Assembly: GCA_903822825.1 (NCBI GenBank)
Contig: CAIJQQ010000040.1
Span: 1-64,000, forward strand
Source: an uncultured Burkholderiales bacterium
GTDB taxonomy: Bacteria > Pseudomonadota > Gammaproteobacteria > Burkholderiales > Burkholderiaceae_C
DNA: 64,000 nucleotides
Direction of reading: 5' to 3'
The notes beneath the pieces were generated by a model that was not told where the DNA came from, ran no database searches, and worked only from the letters and a program-made list of their open reading frames with translations. The position numbers and the translations under genes were made by a program. Shown piece after piece: positions 17,720 through 26,106 of the stretch; positions within the stretch are counted from its first letter, which is position 1, and every line of letters begins with the position of its first letter.

Positions 17720-19414
17720 GTGGCTCTCAAACACATCACTCTGCGAGACTTTGTCATCGTGCACGAACTGAGCCTGGACCTGCGCAGCGGGTTCAGCGCG
17801 CTCACAGGTGAAACCGGCGCTGGGAAGTCTATCCTGATCGACGCATTGCAGCTGGCGCTGGGCTCGCGCGCCGAAGCCAGTGTCGTGCGCGAAGGCGCCA
17901 GCCGTTGCGAAATCTGTGCCGAGTTTGAAGCCTCGCCTGCCACGGTGACTTGGCTTGAAGTCGCGGGCTTTGTCAACGAAGACGCTCTCCTGCTGCGCCG
18001 AACAGTCGACAGCAGCGGCAAAAGCCGTGGCTGGATCAATGGCAGCCCCGCCACCGCCACGCAACTTCGCGAATTGGGCGAGTTGCTGCTGGACATCCAC
18101 GGTCAACACGCCTGGCAGAGTCTGACCCGACCGGACGCGGTTCGTGGTTTGTTGGATGCCTATGCAGGCGCCGACACCCGGCCCGTCAAAGCCGCATGGC
18201 AAGCATGGCGTCACGCTCAAGACGCCCTGCTCGTTGCTCGCCAAGCCCAAAGCACACTGGCCAACGAGCGAGAGCGCATGGCTTGGCAAATTGGCGAACT
18301 GGACAAGCTCCAGCCGCGCAGCAACGAATGGGCTGAACTCAACCAGCAGCACAGCCGCCTGTCCAATGCCCAGTCACTGATTGAAGCCGCGCAACAGGCT
18401 GCATCGAGCCTGGAAGGCGAAGACGAGGGGGGCGCTCTGGCGTTGTTGGCGCGTGCGACCCAAAGCCTGCAAGACCTGGCGGCAGTGGAACCTGAATTTC
18501 AGAGCCTGGCCGAGGTGTTGGCGTCAGCCCAAGCCCAGGCCGAAGACGCCGCGCACAGCCTGCACGGCTACCTGCGCAAAACCGACCTCGACCCCGAAGG
18601 CCTGGCCCGGCTGGACGAGCGGCTGGGCTTGTGGATTTCATTGGCCCGGCGCTACAAGCGCCCGCCTGAAGAACTGCCTGCCGTGTTGGACCAGTGGCGG
18701 CTTGAGATGGCGAAGCTCGACGCCGCGAGCGACCTGCAAGGCCTGGAGACAGCCGAGCAAGCCGCGCACACGGCTTACAAACAGGCCGCGCAAAAACTGT
18801 CCCAGCAACGACTCAAAGCGGTCAAACCCCTGGGCGAAGCCGTCACCAGCGCCATGCAGCTGCTGGGCATGCAAGGTGGCCGCTTTGAGGTCAGCCTGCA
18901 AAAAAGCGAAGCACCGGCGCAGCACGGGCTCGAAGACATCGGCTTTCTGGTGGCAGGTCATGCGGGCAGCACGCCAAGGCCTGTGGGCAAGGTGGCCTCG
19001 GGCGGCGAGCTCTCGCGCATTGCCCTTGCCATTGCCGTCACCACCAGCGAGCTGGGCGAAGCCGGCACCCTGATCTTTGACGAAGTGGACTCCGGTGTGG
19101 GCGGCGCTGTCGCCGAAACGGTGGGTCGCCTGATGAAGCAACTCGGCCACCACCGCCAAGTGCTGGCGGTCACGCACCTGCCCCAGGTTGCAGCTTGTGC
19201 CGACCACCACTTGGTGGTGAGCAAGCGCCTGATGGCGGGCCAGGTGCAAAGCGGCGTAGCCGCCATCTCGGGCGAAGAACGCGTGAGCGAAATCGCCCGC
19301 ATGCTGGGCGGTGAAAAACTCTCAGCCACCACCCTGGCCCATGCCCGCGAAATGCTCGCCCCCAACACGACCGATCAATCCCCTCCCCCCCCGCGCAAAG
19401 CGGCGCAACGCTGA
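17720..19414 (+). CDS. recN: DNA repair protein RecN
   Basis: 564 aa, SMC-like ATPase for double-strand-break repair. Starts at GTG 17720, giving the standard opening LKHITLRDFVIVHELSLDL. Walker A GETGAGKS spans residues 30-37. Coiled-coil regions fill about 150-370. The signature ASGGELSRI lies near 424-432, and Walker B TLIFDEVDSGVGG near 449. The C-terminal proline-rich tail (PPPPRKAAQR) is not conserved in the family. Three bases separate it from rapZ. Usually SOS-controlled, but no LexA box is seen just upstream; transcription probably enters through nadK. Confidence 0.97.
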   Translation: MALKHITLRDFVIVHELSLDLRSGFSALTGETGAGKSILIDALQLALGSRAEASVVREGASRCEICAEFEASPATVTWLEVAGFVNEDALLLRRTVDSSGKSRGWINGSPATATQLRELGELLLDIHGQHAWQSLTRPDAVRGLLDAYAGADTRPVKAAWQAWRHAQDALLVARQAQSTLANERERMAWQIGELDKLQPRSNEWAELNQQHSRLSNAQSLIEAAQQAASSLEGEDEGGALALLARATQSLQDLAAVEPEFQSLAEVLASAQAQAEDAAHSLHGYLRKTDLDPEGLARLDERLGLWISLARRYKRPPEELPAVLDQWRLEMAKLDAASDLQGLETAEQAAHTAYKQAAQKLSQQRLKAVKPLGEAVTSAMQLLGMQGGRFEVSLQKSEAPAQHGLEDIGFLVAGHAGSTPRPVGKVASGGELSRIALAIAVTTSELGEAGTLIFDEVDSGVGGAVAETVGRLMKQLGHHRQVLAVTHLPQVAACADHHLVVSKRLMAGQVQSGVAAISGEERVSEIARMLGGEKLSATTLAHAREMLAPNTTDQSPPPPRKAAQR

Positions 19415-19417
19415 ACC

Positions 19418-20275
19418 ATGGACATCATCCTCATCACCGGCATGTCCGGCTCTGGCAAATCGGTGGCCCTGCATGCCCTCGAAGACGCCGGATACTACTG
19501 CGTCGACAACCTGCCGCCCGAGTTGCTGATCTCTTTCGTACAACTCGAAGAGCAGCAAAAAGAAACACGCCTGGCCATCGCCATCGATGTGCGCAGCGCC
19601 GCGTCTTTGCACCTGATGCCCGAGCAGCTCAACGCCTTGCGGGACATGGGCATGTCGGTCAAGTCGATTTTTCTGGACGCCACCTCGGACACCTTGCTCA
19701 GGCGCTACTCAGAGTCCAGGCGCAAACACCCGCTGTCGGGCGAGTCCAAACCGCAAAGCGAAAAACTGCTGATCGAAACCATCCAGTTCGAGCGGGAGCT
19801 GCTGTCCAACTTGCGTGAGCGCGCCCATGTGATCGACACCAGCTTGCTGCGCTCGGCCCAGCTGCAGACCTACGTCAAGAGCATGGTCGGGACCCCCTCT
19901 TCGCAGCTGACCCTGGTGTTTGAATCGTTTGCGTTCAAGCGTGGCATCCCCACCGATGCCGACTATGTGTTCGACGTGCGCATGCTGCCCAACCCACACT
20001 ACGAAAGTGCGCTCAAGCCCCTCACCGGCCGCGACGCCCCGGTGCAAGACTACCTGCGCCAATCGGCCGAGGTCGAGCGCATGCAAAAGCAGATTCAGGA
20101 CTTTTTGCTGCAATGGATCCCACTGATCGAAAAAGACCACCGCAGCTACCTCACGGTGGCCATTGGCTGCACTGGAGGGCAGCACCGCTCGGTGTTTCTG
20201 GTGGAGCAACTGGCCGAGGCCTTCAAGGCCCGCTGGCTGACGCTCAAGCGCCACCGCGAACTGGACGCGCTTTAA
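19418..20275 (+). CDS. rapZ: RNase adapter protein RapZ
   Basis: 285 aa. The P-loop GMSGSGKS spans residues 8-15 and [10 protein letters not shown] follows, both hallmarks of the YvcJ/RapZ family. The C-terminal half contains [21 protein letters not shown] and the signature [20 protein letters not shown] (RNA/metabolite-binding domain). In enterobacteria RapZ guides RNase E to sRNA GlmZ and senses glucosamine-6-phosphate; GlmYZ homologues are not established in betaproteobacteria, so its role here may differ. Co-directional with recN, three bases apart. Confidence 0.96.
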   Translation: MDIILITGMSGSGKSVALHALEDAGYYCVDNLPPELLISFVQLEEQQKETRLAIAIDVRSAASLHLMPEQLNALRDMGMSVKSIFLDATSDTLLRRYSESRRKHPLSGESKPQSEKLLIETIQFERELLSNLRERAHVIDTSLLRSAQLQTYVKSMVGTPSSQLTLVFESFAFKRGIPTDADYVFDVRMLPNPHYESALKPLTGRDAPVQDYLRQSAEVERMQKQIQDFLLQWIPLIEKDHRSYLTVAIGCTGGQHRSVFLVEQLAEAFKARWLTLKRHRELDAL

Positions 20276-20301
20276 GCCACCAACTCACCGTGAGCTGCCA
20301 T

Positions 20302-21480
20302 TCACGGGCCTGCATAAAGCCACGAGACGTCCATGACACGCGCGCCGAGCAAGCGCATGGCCGCGTTGCGGCCCCAAGCCACAGGCCCCTGGGCATGAAA
20401 AATTTCACCATTGCGGATCGCCCTGGCCTGTACGCGGGCATTGCGCTGCCAGCGCACCTGCGCATAGCGCTGCAAACGTTCGGGCACACTGCCTGATCCG
20501 ACCCAAGCCTGGGCCAAGGCATTCGCATCTTCGATCGCCATGCCCGCGCCTTGCGCCAAGTAAGGCCGCAGCGGATGCGCTGCATCGCCCAGCAATGCCA
20601 CGTGCGCATTCGCCATCTGGGCCGGGCTGCTCAGCGGCTCACGGTCATGCAAAGCCCACAAACGCCAGCCATGCATCGCCTCCAGCCTTTCACGCAACTC
20701 AGCCGCCACTGGCCCCAATGCTTGAAACAAACTGGCGGGCTGTGCCATGGCATCCCAGATGTGCGCTTGGGCAGGCAAGCTGCCGTGGACGATGGCGACC
20801 AAGTTGAGCGCGCGCCCAGCCTGCACCGGGTAATGCACCACATGCACACGTGGCCCCATCCAGACAGTGACCTGATTGGTTCTCAGGTGTGCGGGCAACG
20901 CCTCTTGTGGGACCAGCGCGCGGTAGGCCAAATGCCCTGAAAACCGTGGCGCGTCGTGCAAGCCCAGTTCAGACCGGGTTCGGCTCCACAAGCCATCTGC
21001 ACCCACCAGCAGACGCGCCTGCCAGGACCTGCCCTGATCGGACCTTACTGCCACAACATCACCTTGAGTCGTCATGCTCGACCAGCCCTGACCCGGTTGC
21101 AAGTCCACCCCCTGGCGCAAAGCAGCAGCCAACAAAAGCGCATGAAGGTCAGCACGGTGGATGCAGGCGTAAGGGGCACCATACAAGCGCTCAGATCGTT
21201 CACCCAAGGGCAAAGTGCCCAGAACATGGCCCGTGCGCACATCGCGGGCTTGCAGCTGCGTTGGCATGACGGCCACTTGCGCCAACTCGGACGCCAACCC
21301 CCATCCATGCAAAATGCGGGTCGCGTTGGGCCCGATCTGGACGCCAGCGCCCACCTCGCTCAAATGGTCCGATCGCTCCATCACACGGACCGAGGCGCCT
21401 TTCAACGCCAGCGCCAAGCCCGCAGAAAGGCCTCCAATGCCGCCGCCCGCCACCAGGATGTCCGATGCCTGAAAAGTCAT
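20302..21480 (-). CDS. FAD-dependent monooxygenase (salicylate/3-hydroxybenzoate hydroxylase-like)
   Basis: 392 aa, class A flavoprotein hydroxylase. The dinucleotide-binding GGGIGGLSAG lies at residues 12-21. The DG motif is LLVGADGLWSRTRSELG near 160, and the FAD-ribityl GD motif is LLGDAAHPLRPYLAQGAGMAIEDA in shortened form near 292. Overall features match enzymes of the salicylate 1-hydroxylase and 3-hydroxybenzoate 6-hydroxylase group, which use NAD(P)H and O2. No ring-cleavage gene is adjacent, so the substrate is open. It faces away from the YkgJ-like gene. Confidence 0.88.
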   Translation of the reverse strand: MTFQASDILVAGGGIGGLSAGLALALKGASVRVMERSDHLSEVGAGVQIGPNATRILHGWGLASELAQVAVMPTQLQARDVRTGHVLGTLPLGERSERLYGAPYACIHRADLHALLLAAALRQGVDLQPGQGWSSMTTQGDVVAVRSDQGRSWQARLLVGADGLWSRTRSELGLHDAPRFSGHLAYRALVPQEALPAHLRTNQVTVWMGPRVHVVHYPVQAGRALNLVAIVHGSLPAQAHIWDAMAQPASLFQALGPVAAELRERLEAMHGWRLWALHDREPLSSPAQMANAHVALLGDAAHPLRPYLAQGAGMAIEDANALAQAWVGSGSVPERLQRYAQVRWQRNARVQARAIRNGEIFHAQGPVAWGRNAAMRLLGARVMDVSWLYAGP

Positions 21481-21654
21481 ACGCCCATTGTGCCCTCAAG
21501 GTGGATCGGATCTAAAAATTGGACAATAGAGGGTATGAAGAAGATCGAGTTCTTTGAACTTTCAATCACCGTAGCATTTTGCGCAGAATGAAAACCATCG
21601 GCGACTTGGATCGCCACTCGATGGATGTTGGCCCACCACACCACTGACAACACC

Positions 21655-21984
21655 ATGACCCGTCGCCCCATTGTCTCAGTCATCGAAATCCACCCATTGG
21701 CCCCTGAGCAACCAAAGACAGGTGAGCCCTGCAATGGCTGTGGTGTGTGTTGTTTGATGTTTCCCTGCCCCTTGGGCATCGTCCTCTCACGCAAGCGCAT
21801 GGGGCGCTGCAACGCCCTGCGCTGGAGCGACACAGAGCGCCGCTATCTGTGCGGCGCCATGAGTGAGCCGCGCAAGGTCCTGCCATTCGGCCTGCGTTGG
21901 TTGAGCCCGGTGCTGGCCCGCTTGGCGCGCCGCTGGATTGCCAGCGGCATCGGCTGCGATACAACATCGCGCATCGTTGATTGA
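21655..21984 (+). CDS. YkgJ-like cysteine-cluster protein
   Basis: 109 aa when started at MTRRPIV; an upstream in-frame ATG at 21625 adds ten residues. The diagnostic cluster is PCNGCGVCCLMFPCPLG, with further Cys at GRCNAL, YLCG and IGCD, resembling the zinc/iron-binding CxxCxxCC family. Function unknown; likely metal binding. The C-terminal half (LRWLSPVLARLARRWIASG) is amphipathic. Isolated between two minus-strand genes. Confidence 0.75.
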   Translation: MTRRPIVSVIEIHPLAPEQPKTGEPCNGCGVCCLMFPCPLGIVLSRKRMGRCNALRWSDTERRYLCGAMSEPRKVLPFGLRWLSPVLARLARRWIASGIGCDTTSRIVD

Positions 21985-22101
21985 AATCTGACGAGCCTCC
22001 CCCCAGCAAGTCACTCCCGGAAAAAAGGCCTTGCAGGTGTTTACCCACAAGTCCATCTGTTCACCAGCAACCGCCATGCAAGTCAGCTGCGCGTATTGTC
22101 C

Positions 22102-23097
22102 TCAACGTCCGTTCAAGGGATAGGCCGGGTCGTTGAAACCTGGCGTCGAAGGATGCCCCGGTGCCACCAAACTGTTGACGAGCGCTTCGTCTTCTTCCGT
22201 GATCACCACATCCAGCGCAGCGGCATAGTCTTGCCATTGCGCCAGCGTGCGCGGGCCGGCAATGACCGCACTGGTATGGCGGTTGGCCAAGACCCAGGCC
22301 GTCGCAAAGTGGGCCAGCGACACCCCTTTGCGCTCGCAATGCTGGCGCAGGGTCTGTGCAATTTGCAGTGACTCTGCGCGGAACTCGGTTTCCATGATGC
22401 GTTTGTCGCCGCGGGCCGCGCGGCTGCCCTCCGAGGGGGCCTGGCCGGGTGCGTATTTGCCGGTCAGCACCCCGCGTGCGATCGGGCTGTAAGGCACCAC
22501 ACCCATGCCGTAATGGCCACAGGCTTCCAGAATCTCCACCTCGGGCATTCGGTTGAGCAAGTTGTAATAGGGCTGGCAGACCACAGGGCCAGGCATGTTC
22601 AGTTGCCGGGCCATGTGGACCATCTCTGCGATGCGCCAGCCCCGGACGTTGGAGACGCCCCAATAGCGGATCTTGCCGTCGCGCAGCAAAGCCTCGATGG
22701 CCCGCAAAGGCTCTTCTAGGTTCATGCCGTTGTAGTCGCGATGGAGGTAATAAATGTCCAGGTGATCGGTGGCCAGACGGCTCAAACTGCCCTCACAGGC
22801 CCGCATGACCCAGCTGCGTGAATAATGGGTTTCATTGGGCAAGGACGACATGGCATTGCCCAGTTTGCTGGCCAAGACCCAGCGCTGGCGTTGCCCTTTG
22901 AGGATTTGGCCCACCATCTCTTCGGATTTGCCCAGCGTGTAAACGTCGGCCGTATCGATGAAGTTGCAGCCCTGCTCCTGCGCATCGGCCACGATGGATC
23001 GCGCGTCCTCGAGGGGCGTTTGGTCACCAAACATCATGGTGCCCAGGCACAGGCGGGAAACTTTCAAGGGGCTTTTGCCCAAGGTGCTCAGCTGCAT
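22102..23097 (-). CDS. Aldo/keto reductase
   Basis: 331 aa TIM-barrel NADPH-dependent oxidoreductase. The catalytic tetrad is visible: D48 and Y53 in FIDTADVY, K78 in LASKLG, H119 in YYLHRDYN. RGVLTGKY and AVIAGPRTLAQW near the C-terminus match the YajO/Tas-like subfamily. Likely reduces aldehydes or ketones; physiological substrate unknown. Monocistronic; the 329-bp region after its start is non-coding. Confidence 0.92.
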   Translation of the reverse strand: MQLSTLGKSPLKVSRLCLGTMMFGDQTPLEDARSIVADAQEQGCNFIDTADVYTLGKSEEMVGQILKGQRQRWVLASKLGNAMSSLPNETHYSRSWVMRACEGSLSRLATDHLDIYYLHRDYNGMNLEEPLRAIEALLRDGKIRYWGVSNVRGWRIAEMVHMARQLNMPGPVVCQPYYNLLNRMPEVEILEACGHYGMGVVPYSPIARGVLTGKYAPGQAPSEGSRAARGDKRIMETEFRAESLQIAQTLRQHCERKGVSLAHFATAWVLANRHTSAVIAGPRTLAQWQDYAAALDVVITEEDEALVNSLVAPGHPSTPGFNDPAYPLNGR

Positions 23098-23426
23098 GGG
23101 GATCCTTCACATCCAAGTTCGATGCGCATAGGCTAACCCCCAAGGCCAAAGCCAAGCTGTCACCTTTGTGGAGATCACAAAAACACCGGGGTTTTTCAGC
23201 GCAGGGGCTTGGGATGTGAACAAGCGCCAGAGTTTCGCCTGTACAGATGAACTGACGAATACCGCGTTTTCAAAGGTCCCCCGCAATTGCTTTAGGGGAC
23301 TTGCATTGCAAAACGAAGTGATAGGATTAATTTTCGATCCAGACCAACAGCGCAGCCGTTGTTATGGAGTTGTCACAAGAACCATGGACGGCATGACCTG
23401 CTTTGTGCATGAATGAAAGAACAAGA
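23098..23426. other. Non-coding region upstream of a divergent operon
   Basis: A 329-bp gap between two divergent genes. It contains AT-rich stretches near 23300-23340, including TTGCAT 15 bases before TAGGAT, a weak promoter candidate for the plus-strand operon. An 82-codon open frame at 23168-23416 has no recognisable motif or ribosome site and is not called. Confidence 0.4.
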
Positions 23427-24584
23427 ATGAAAGAATTTGACATCGTGGTGCATGGCGCCACCGGATTTACCGGTCGCTTGGTGATCGAGTATCTACTGAA
23501 ACAACCATCCGGCCTGCGCTGGGCCATGGGCGGACGAAGTGCCAGCAAACTGGCTGCTGTGCGGGACGAAGTGGGCGCACCCGCTGACACGCCTTTGGTG
23601 GTGATCGACAGCGAGGACGCGGCCAGCCTGCAGGCCTTGATGGCCCGCACCCGCTTGGTCTTGACCACGGTGGGGCCTTACCAGTTGTACGGCGGCGGCC
23701 TGGTCAAAGCCTGCGCCGAAGCCGGCGTGGATTACGTGGACCTGTGCGGCGAGCCGGCCTGGATGCGCCAGATGATCGACGCGCACCATGCCGCAGCGCA
23801 AGCCAGCGGGGCGCGGATTGTGTTCTCGTGCGGTTTTGATTCCATTCCCTTTGATCTGGGCGTGTTGATGCTGCAGGGCGAGATGCAACAGCGTTTTGGC
23901 ACGCCCGCTTCGCGCGTACGGGGCCGTGTGCGCAAGATGAAAGGTACTTTTTCGGGCGGCACGGCGGCCAGCTTCAGGGCCACCATGGCGGCCGCGGCCA
24001 GCCAGCCCGGTGTGCTGGACTTGCTGAAAAACCCTTTCTCTTTGACACCGGGCTTTACCGGCCCCAAGCAGCCGACCGCGCACAAACCGATGGTCGATGA
24101 GGTGCTGGACATGTGGGTGGCCCCCTTTGTGATGGCGACCATCAACACCCGCAATGTGCACCGGTCCAACTTTTTGCTCAAGCAGGCCTGGGGGGCAGAC
24201 TTCGTCTATGACGAAATGGTCATCACCGGCCCAGGCGACAAAGGCCAGGCCGTGGCCGAGGCGATTGCTGCGGATAAAAGCATGAGCGGCGCGGATGTCC
24301 TGCAACCGGGCGAAGGCCCTTCGCGGGCAGAGCGCGATGCCGGCTCCTACGATCTTTTGTTCATCGGCCATAACCCTGCGGGCCAGACCTGCAGGGTGAG
24401 CGTGCAAGGCGACCGCGACCCCGGCTACGGCAGCACCTCCAAAATGATCAGCGAAGCGGCCATCTGCCTGCTCCAAGACGCCAGCCAAACACCTGGCGGC
24501 ATCTGGACTCCAGCCTCCAGCATGGGGCAAAAACTGATCGATCGATTGCAAGCTCATGCAGGCTTGACGTTTCGCGTGGAATAA
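23427..24584 (+). CDS. Saccharopine dehydrogenase-like NADP-binding protein (trans-acting enoyl reductase type)
   Basis: 385 aa from MKEFDIVVHGATGFTGRLV. The Rossmann GATGFTG motif is at residues 9-15. LVLTTVGPYQLYGGGLVKACAEAG and VDYVDLCGEPAW follow, and then SCGFDSIPFDLGV; all are typical of the family that includes mycobacterial Rv2449c and human SCCPDH. These proteins probably reduce or bind lipid-like or acyl substrates, but few are characterised. Weak upstream starts at 23403/23409 are ignored because GAAAGAACAAG precedes 23427. First gene of a three-gene operon. Confidence 0.85.
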   Translation: MKEFDIVVHGATGFTGRLVIEYLLKQPSGLRWAMGGRSASKLAAVRDEVGAPADTPLVVIDSEDAASLQALMARTRLVLTTVGPYQLYGGGLVKACAEAGVDYVDLCGEPAWMRQMIDAHHAAAQASGARIVFSCGFDSIPFDLGVLMLQGEMQQRFGTPASRVRGRVRKMKGTFSGGTAASFRATMAAAASQPGVLDLLKNPFSLTPGFTGPKQPTAHKPMVDEVLDMWVAPFVMATINTRNVHRSNFLLKQAWGADFVYDEMVITGPGDKGQAVAEAIAADKSMSGADVLQPGEGPSRAERDAGSYDLLFIGHNPAGQTCRVSVQGDRDPGYGSTSKMISEAAICLLQDASQTPGGIWTPASSMGQKLIDRLQAHAGLTFRVE

Positions 24585-24593
24585 GGATTTCCC

Positions 24594-25349
24594 ATGTCCA
24601 AAGTGTGTCTGGTCATTGGTGCTGGTGATGCCACGGGGGGTGCGGTGGCCCGCCGTTTTGCGCGAGAAGGCTACACCGTGTGCGTTACGCGCCGCAGCTT
24701 GGACAAACTCGAACCCCTGCTGGCGCAGATTCGCCAAGCGGGCGGTGTGGCCCACGGCTTTGGCTCGGACGCCCGCAAAGAAGAAGACGTGGTCACGTTG
24801 GTCGAACACATCGAGTCGGTCCTTGGGCCGATCGAAGTGATGGTGTTCAACATCGGCGCCAACTCGCCCAACAGCATCCTGACCGAGACCGCGCGGCGCT
24901 ATACCAAAATGTGGGAGATGGCCTGTTTGGCGGGCTTTCTCACCGGTCGGGAAGTGGCCAAGCGCATGGTGACGCGGCAGCAGACGTCGACCGACGTGCA
25001 AGGAGTGCAGCCTAAAGGCACCATCATTTTCACAGGTGCCACTGCTTCCTTGCGGGGCAGCGCGCACTTTGCAGGTTTTTCTGGCGGCAAGATGGCTCTG
25101 CGTGCTCTGGCGCAGAGCATGGCCCGCGAACTGGGCCCCATGGGCATTCATGTGGCACACACCATCATCGACGGCGCAATCGATACCGAGTTCATCCGCA
25201 CGCAATTTCCACAGCGCTATGCACTCAAGGATGAAGGCGGCATTTTGAACCCCGACCACATTGCCGACGCCTACTGGATGCTCCACCAGCAACCACGCGA
25301 TGCCTGGACGCATGAACTCGATTTGCGCCCCTACATGGAAAAGTTTTGA
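24594..25349 (+). CDS. SDR-fold protein lacking canonical catalytic Ser and Tyr
   Basis: 251 aa short-chain dehydrogenase/reductase fold. The nucleotide-binding glycine motif is unusual (GAGDATGGAVA, residues 9-19), and VFNIGANSP stands where NNAG is normal. In the active-site segment TGATASLRG...FSGGK, F162 replaces the catalytic Tyr and A149 occupies the usual Ser position, while K166 remains. Standard SDR chemistry is therefore doubtful. It lies 9 bp after the saccharopine-dehydrogenase-like gene and 17 bp before the isomerase pseudogene, so the three probably share a pathway. Confidence 0.85.
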   Translation: MSKVCLVIGAGDATGGAVARRFAREGYTVCVTRRSLDKLEPLLAQIRQAGGVAHGFGSDARKEEDVVTLVEHIESVLGPIEVMVFNIGANSPNSILTETARRYTKMWEMACLAGFLTGREVAKRMVTRQQTSTDVQGVQPKGTIIFTGATASLRGSAHFAGFSGGKMALRALAQSMARELGPMGIHVAHTIIDGAIDTEFIRTQFPQRYALKDEGGILNPDHIADAYWMLHQQPRDAWTHELDLRPYMEKF

Positions 25350-25366
25350 CAACGCAGGAGACACAC

Positions 25367-25956
25367 ATGAAAACCTTTGACTTTTACTTTGACTTTGGCA
25401 GTTTGGCCGCCTACTTGGCCCATACCCAGTTGCCCAAGATGTGCAGTGAAACCGGGGCTTCAGCCAACTTGCTGCCCATGCTGCTGGGGGGGTGTTTCAG
25501 GCCACGGGCAATTCCTCGCCCATGACCGTGCCCGCCAAGGGACGGTATGTCTTTGTGGACTTCAAGCGCTTTGCCGATGGGTATGGCGTGCCCTTGAACA
25601 TGAACCCCCACTTCCCCATCATCACGACCACGCTGATGCGCATGGTGACCGCTTTGCAAATGCACAAGTACCCGCGCATGCAGACTTTCATGGATGCGGT
25701 GTTCCAAGCCATTTGGGTGGATGCACTCAATTTGAACGACCCGGTCACCGTGTCGCAGGTCTTGACCTCCGCCGGATTTGACGCAGCGGCATTGCTGGCC
25801 ATGGCGAATGAGCAGGCCACCAAAGACCAACTCAAGGCCGTGACGATGAAGGCCGTGGAGCGCGGCGTGTTTGGTGCCCCGACCTTTTTTGTGGGCGAAG
25901 AAATGTTCTGGGGACAAGACCGCATCGAGCAAGTCAAGGCCGCACTGAAGGCTTGA
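25367..25956 (+). pseudogene. 2-Hydroxychromene-2-carboxylate isomerase-like (DsbA/GST-kappa fold), frameshifted
   Basis: CAGGAGACACAC precedes ATG 25367, which opens MKTFDFYFDFGSLAAYLAHTQ, the start of the HCCA isomerase family. After about 40 residues the frame breaks in a run of seven G (25486-25492) and would stop soon after. The remainder continues in another frame as FQATGNSSPMTVPAKGRY to the stop at 25956, including VFGAPTFFVGEEMFWGQDR. Adding one G restores a 196-aa protein of normal length. The family catalyses glutathione-dependent isomerisation in naphthalene-type degradation. It may be a sequencing error, true decay or a switch. Confidence 0.85.
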
Positions 25957-26051
25957 GTCGTTTTAACGAGCATCGACATGAGGCGCTGGATGACGGCGCT
26001 GTAGGTGATGAACGCGAACACATGCATCACCCCACTTCCAGCACCCCAAGC

Positions 26052-26085
26052 AAAACGGCCCGGAGATCACTCTCCGGGCCGTTTC
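26052..26085 (-). terminator. Terminator of the acnB operon
   Basis: AAACGGCCCGGAGA (26053-26066), loop TCAC, and its perfect complement (26071-26084) form a 14-bp stem. On the minus strand it is followed by a short T-run (TTTTG), placing it 22 bases after the acnB stop. Confidence 0.88.
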
Positions 26086-26106
26086 TGTGACTCAACGAGC
26101 AAGTAC

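Noticed and set aside
21535..21591. 18-codon mini-ORF upstream of the YkgJ-like gene
   Set aside because: Too short to judge; no clear leader-peptide features such as repeated regulatory codons.
23168..23416. 82-codon frame in the intergenic region
   Set aside because: No ribosome site, no motif, and it runs into the start of the next gene; not enough to call a gene.
23493..25364. 623-codon open frame on the minus strand
   Set aside because: It lies opposite two well-supported plus-strand genes and shows no family motif; long antisense frames are expected in GC-rich DNA.
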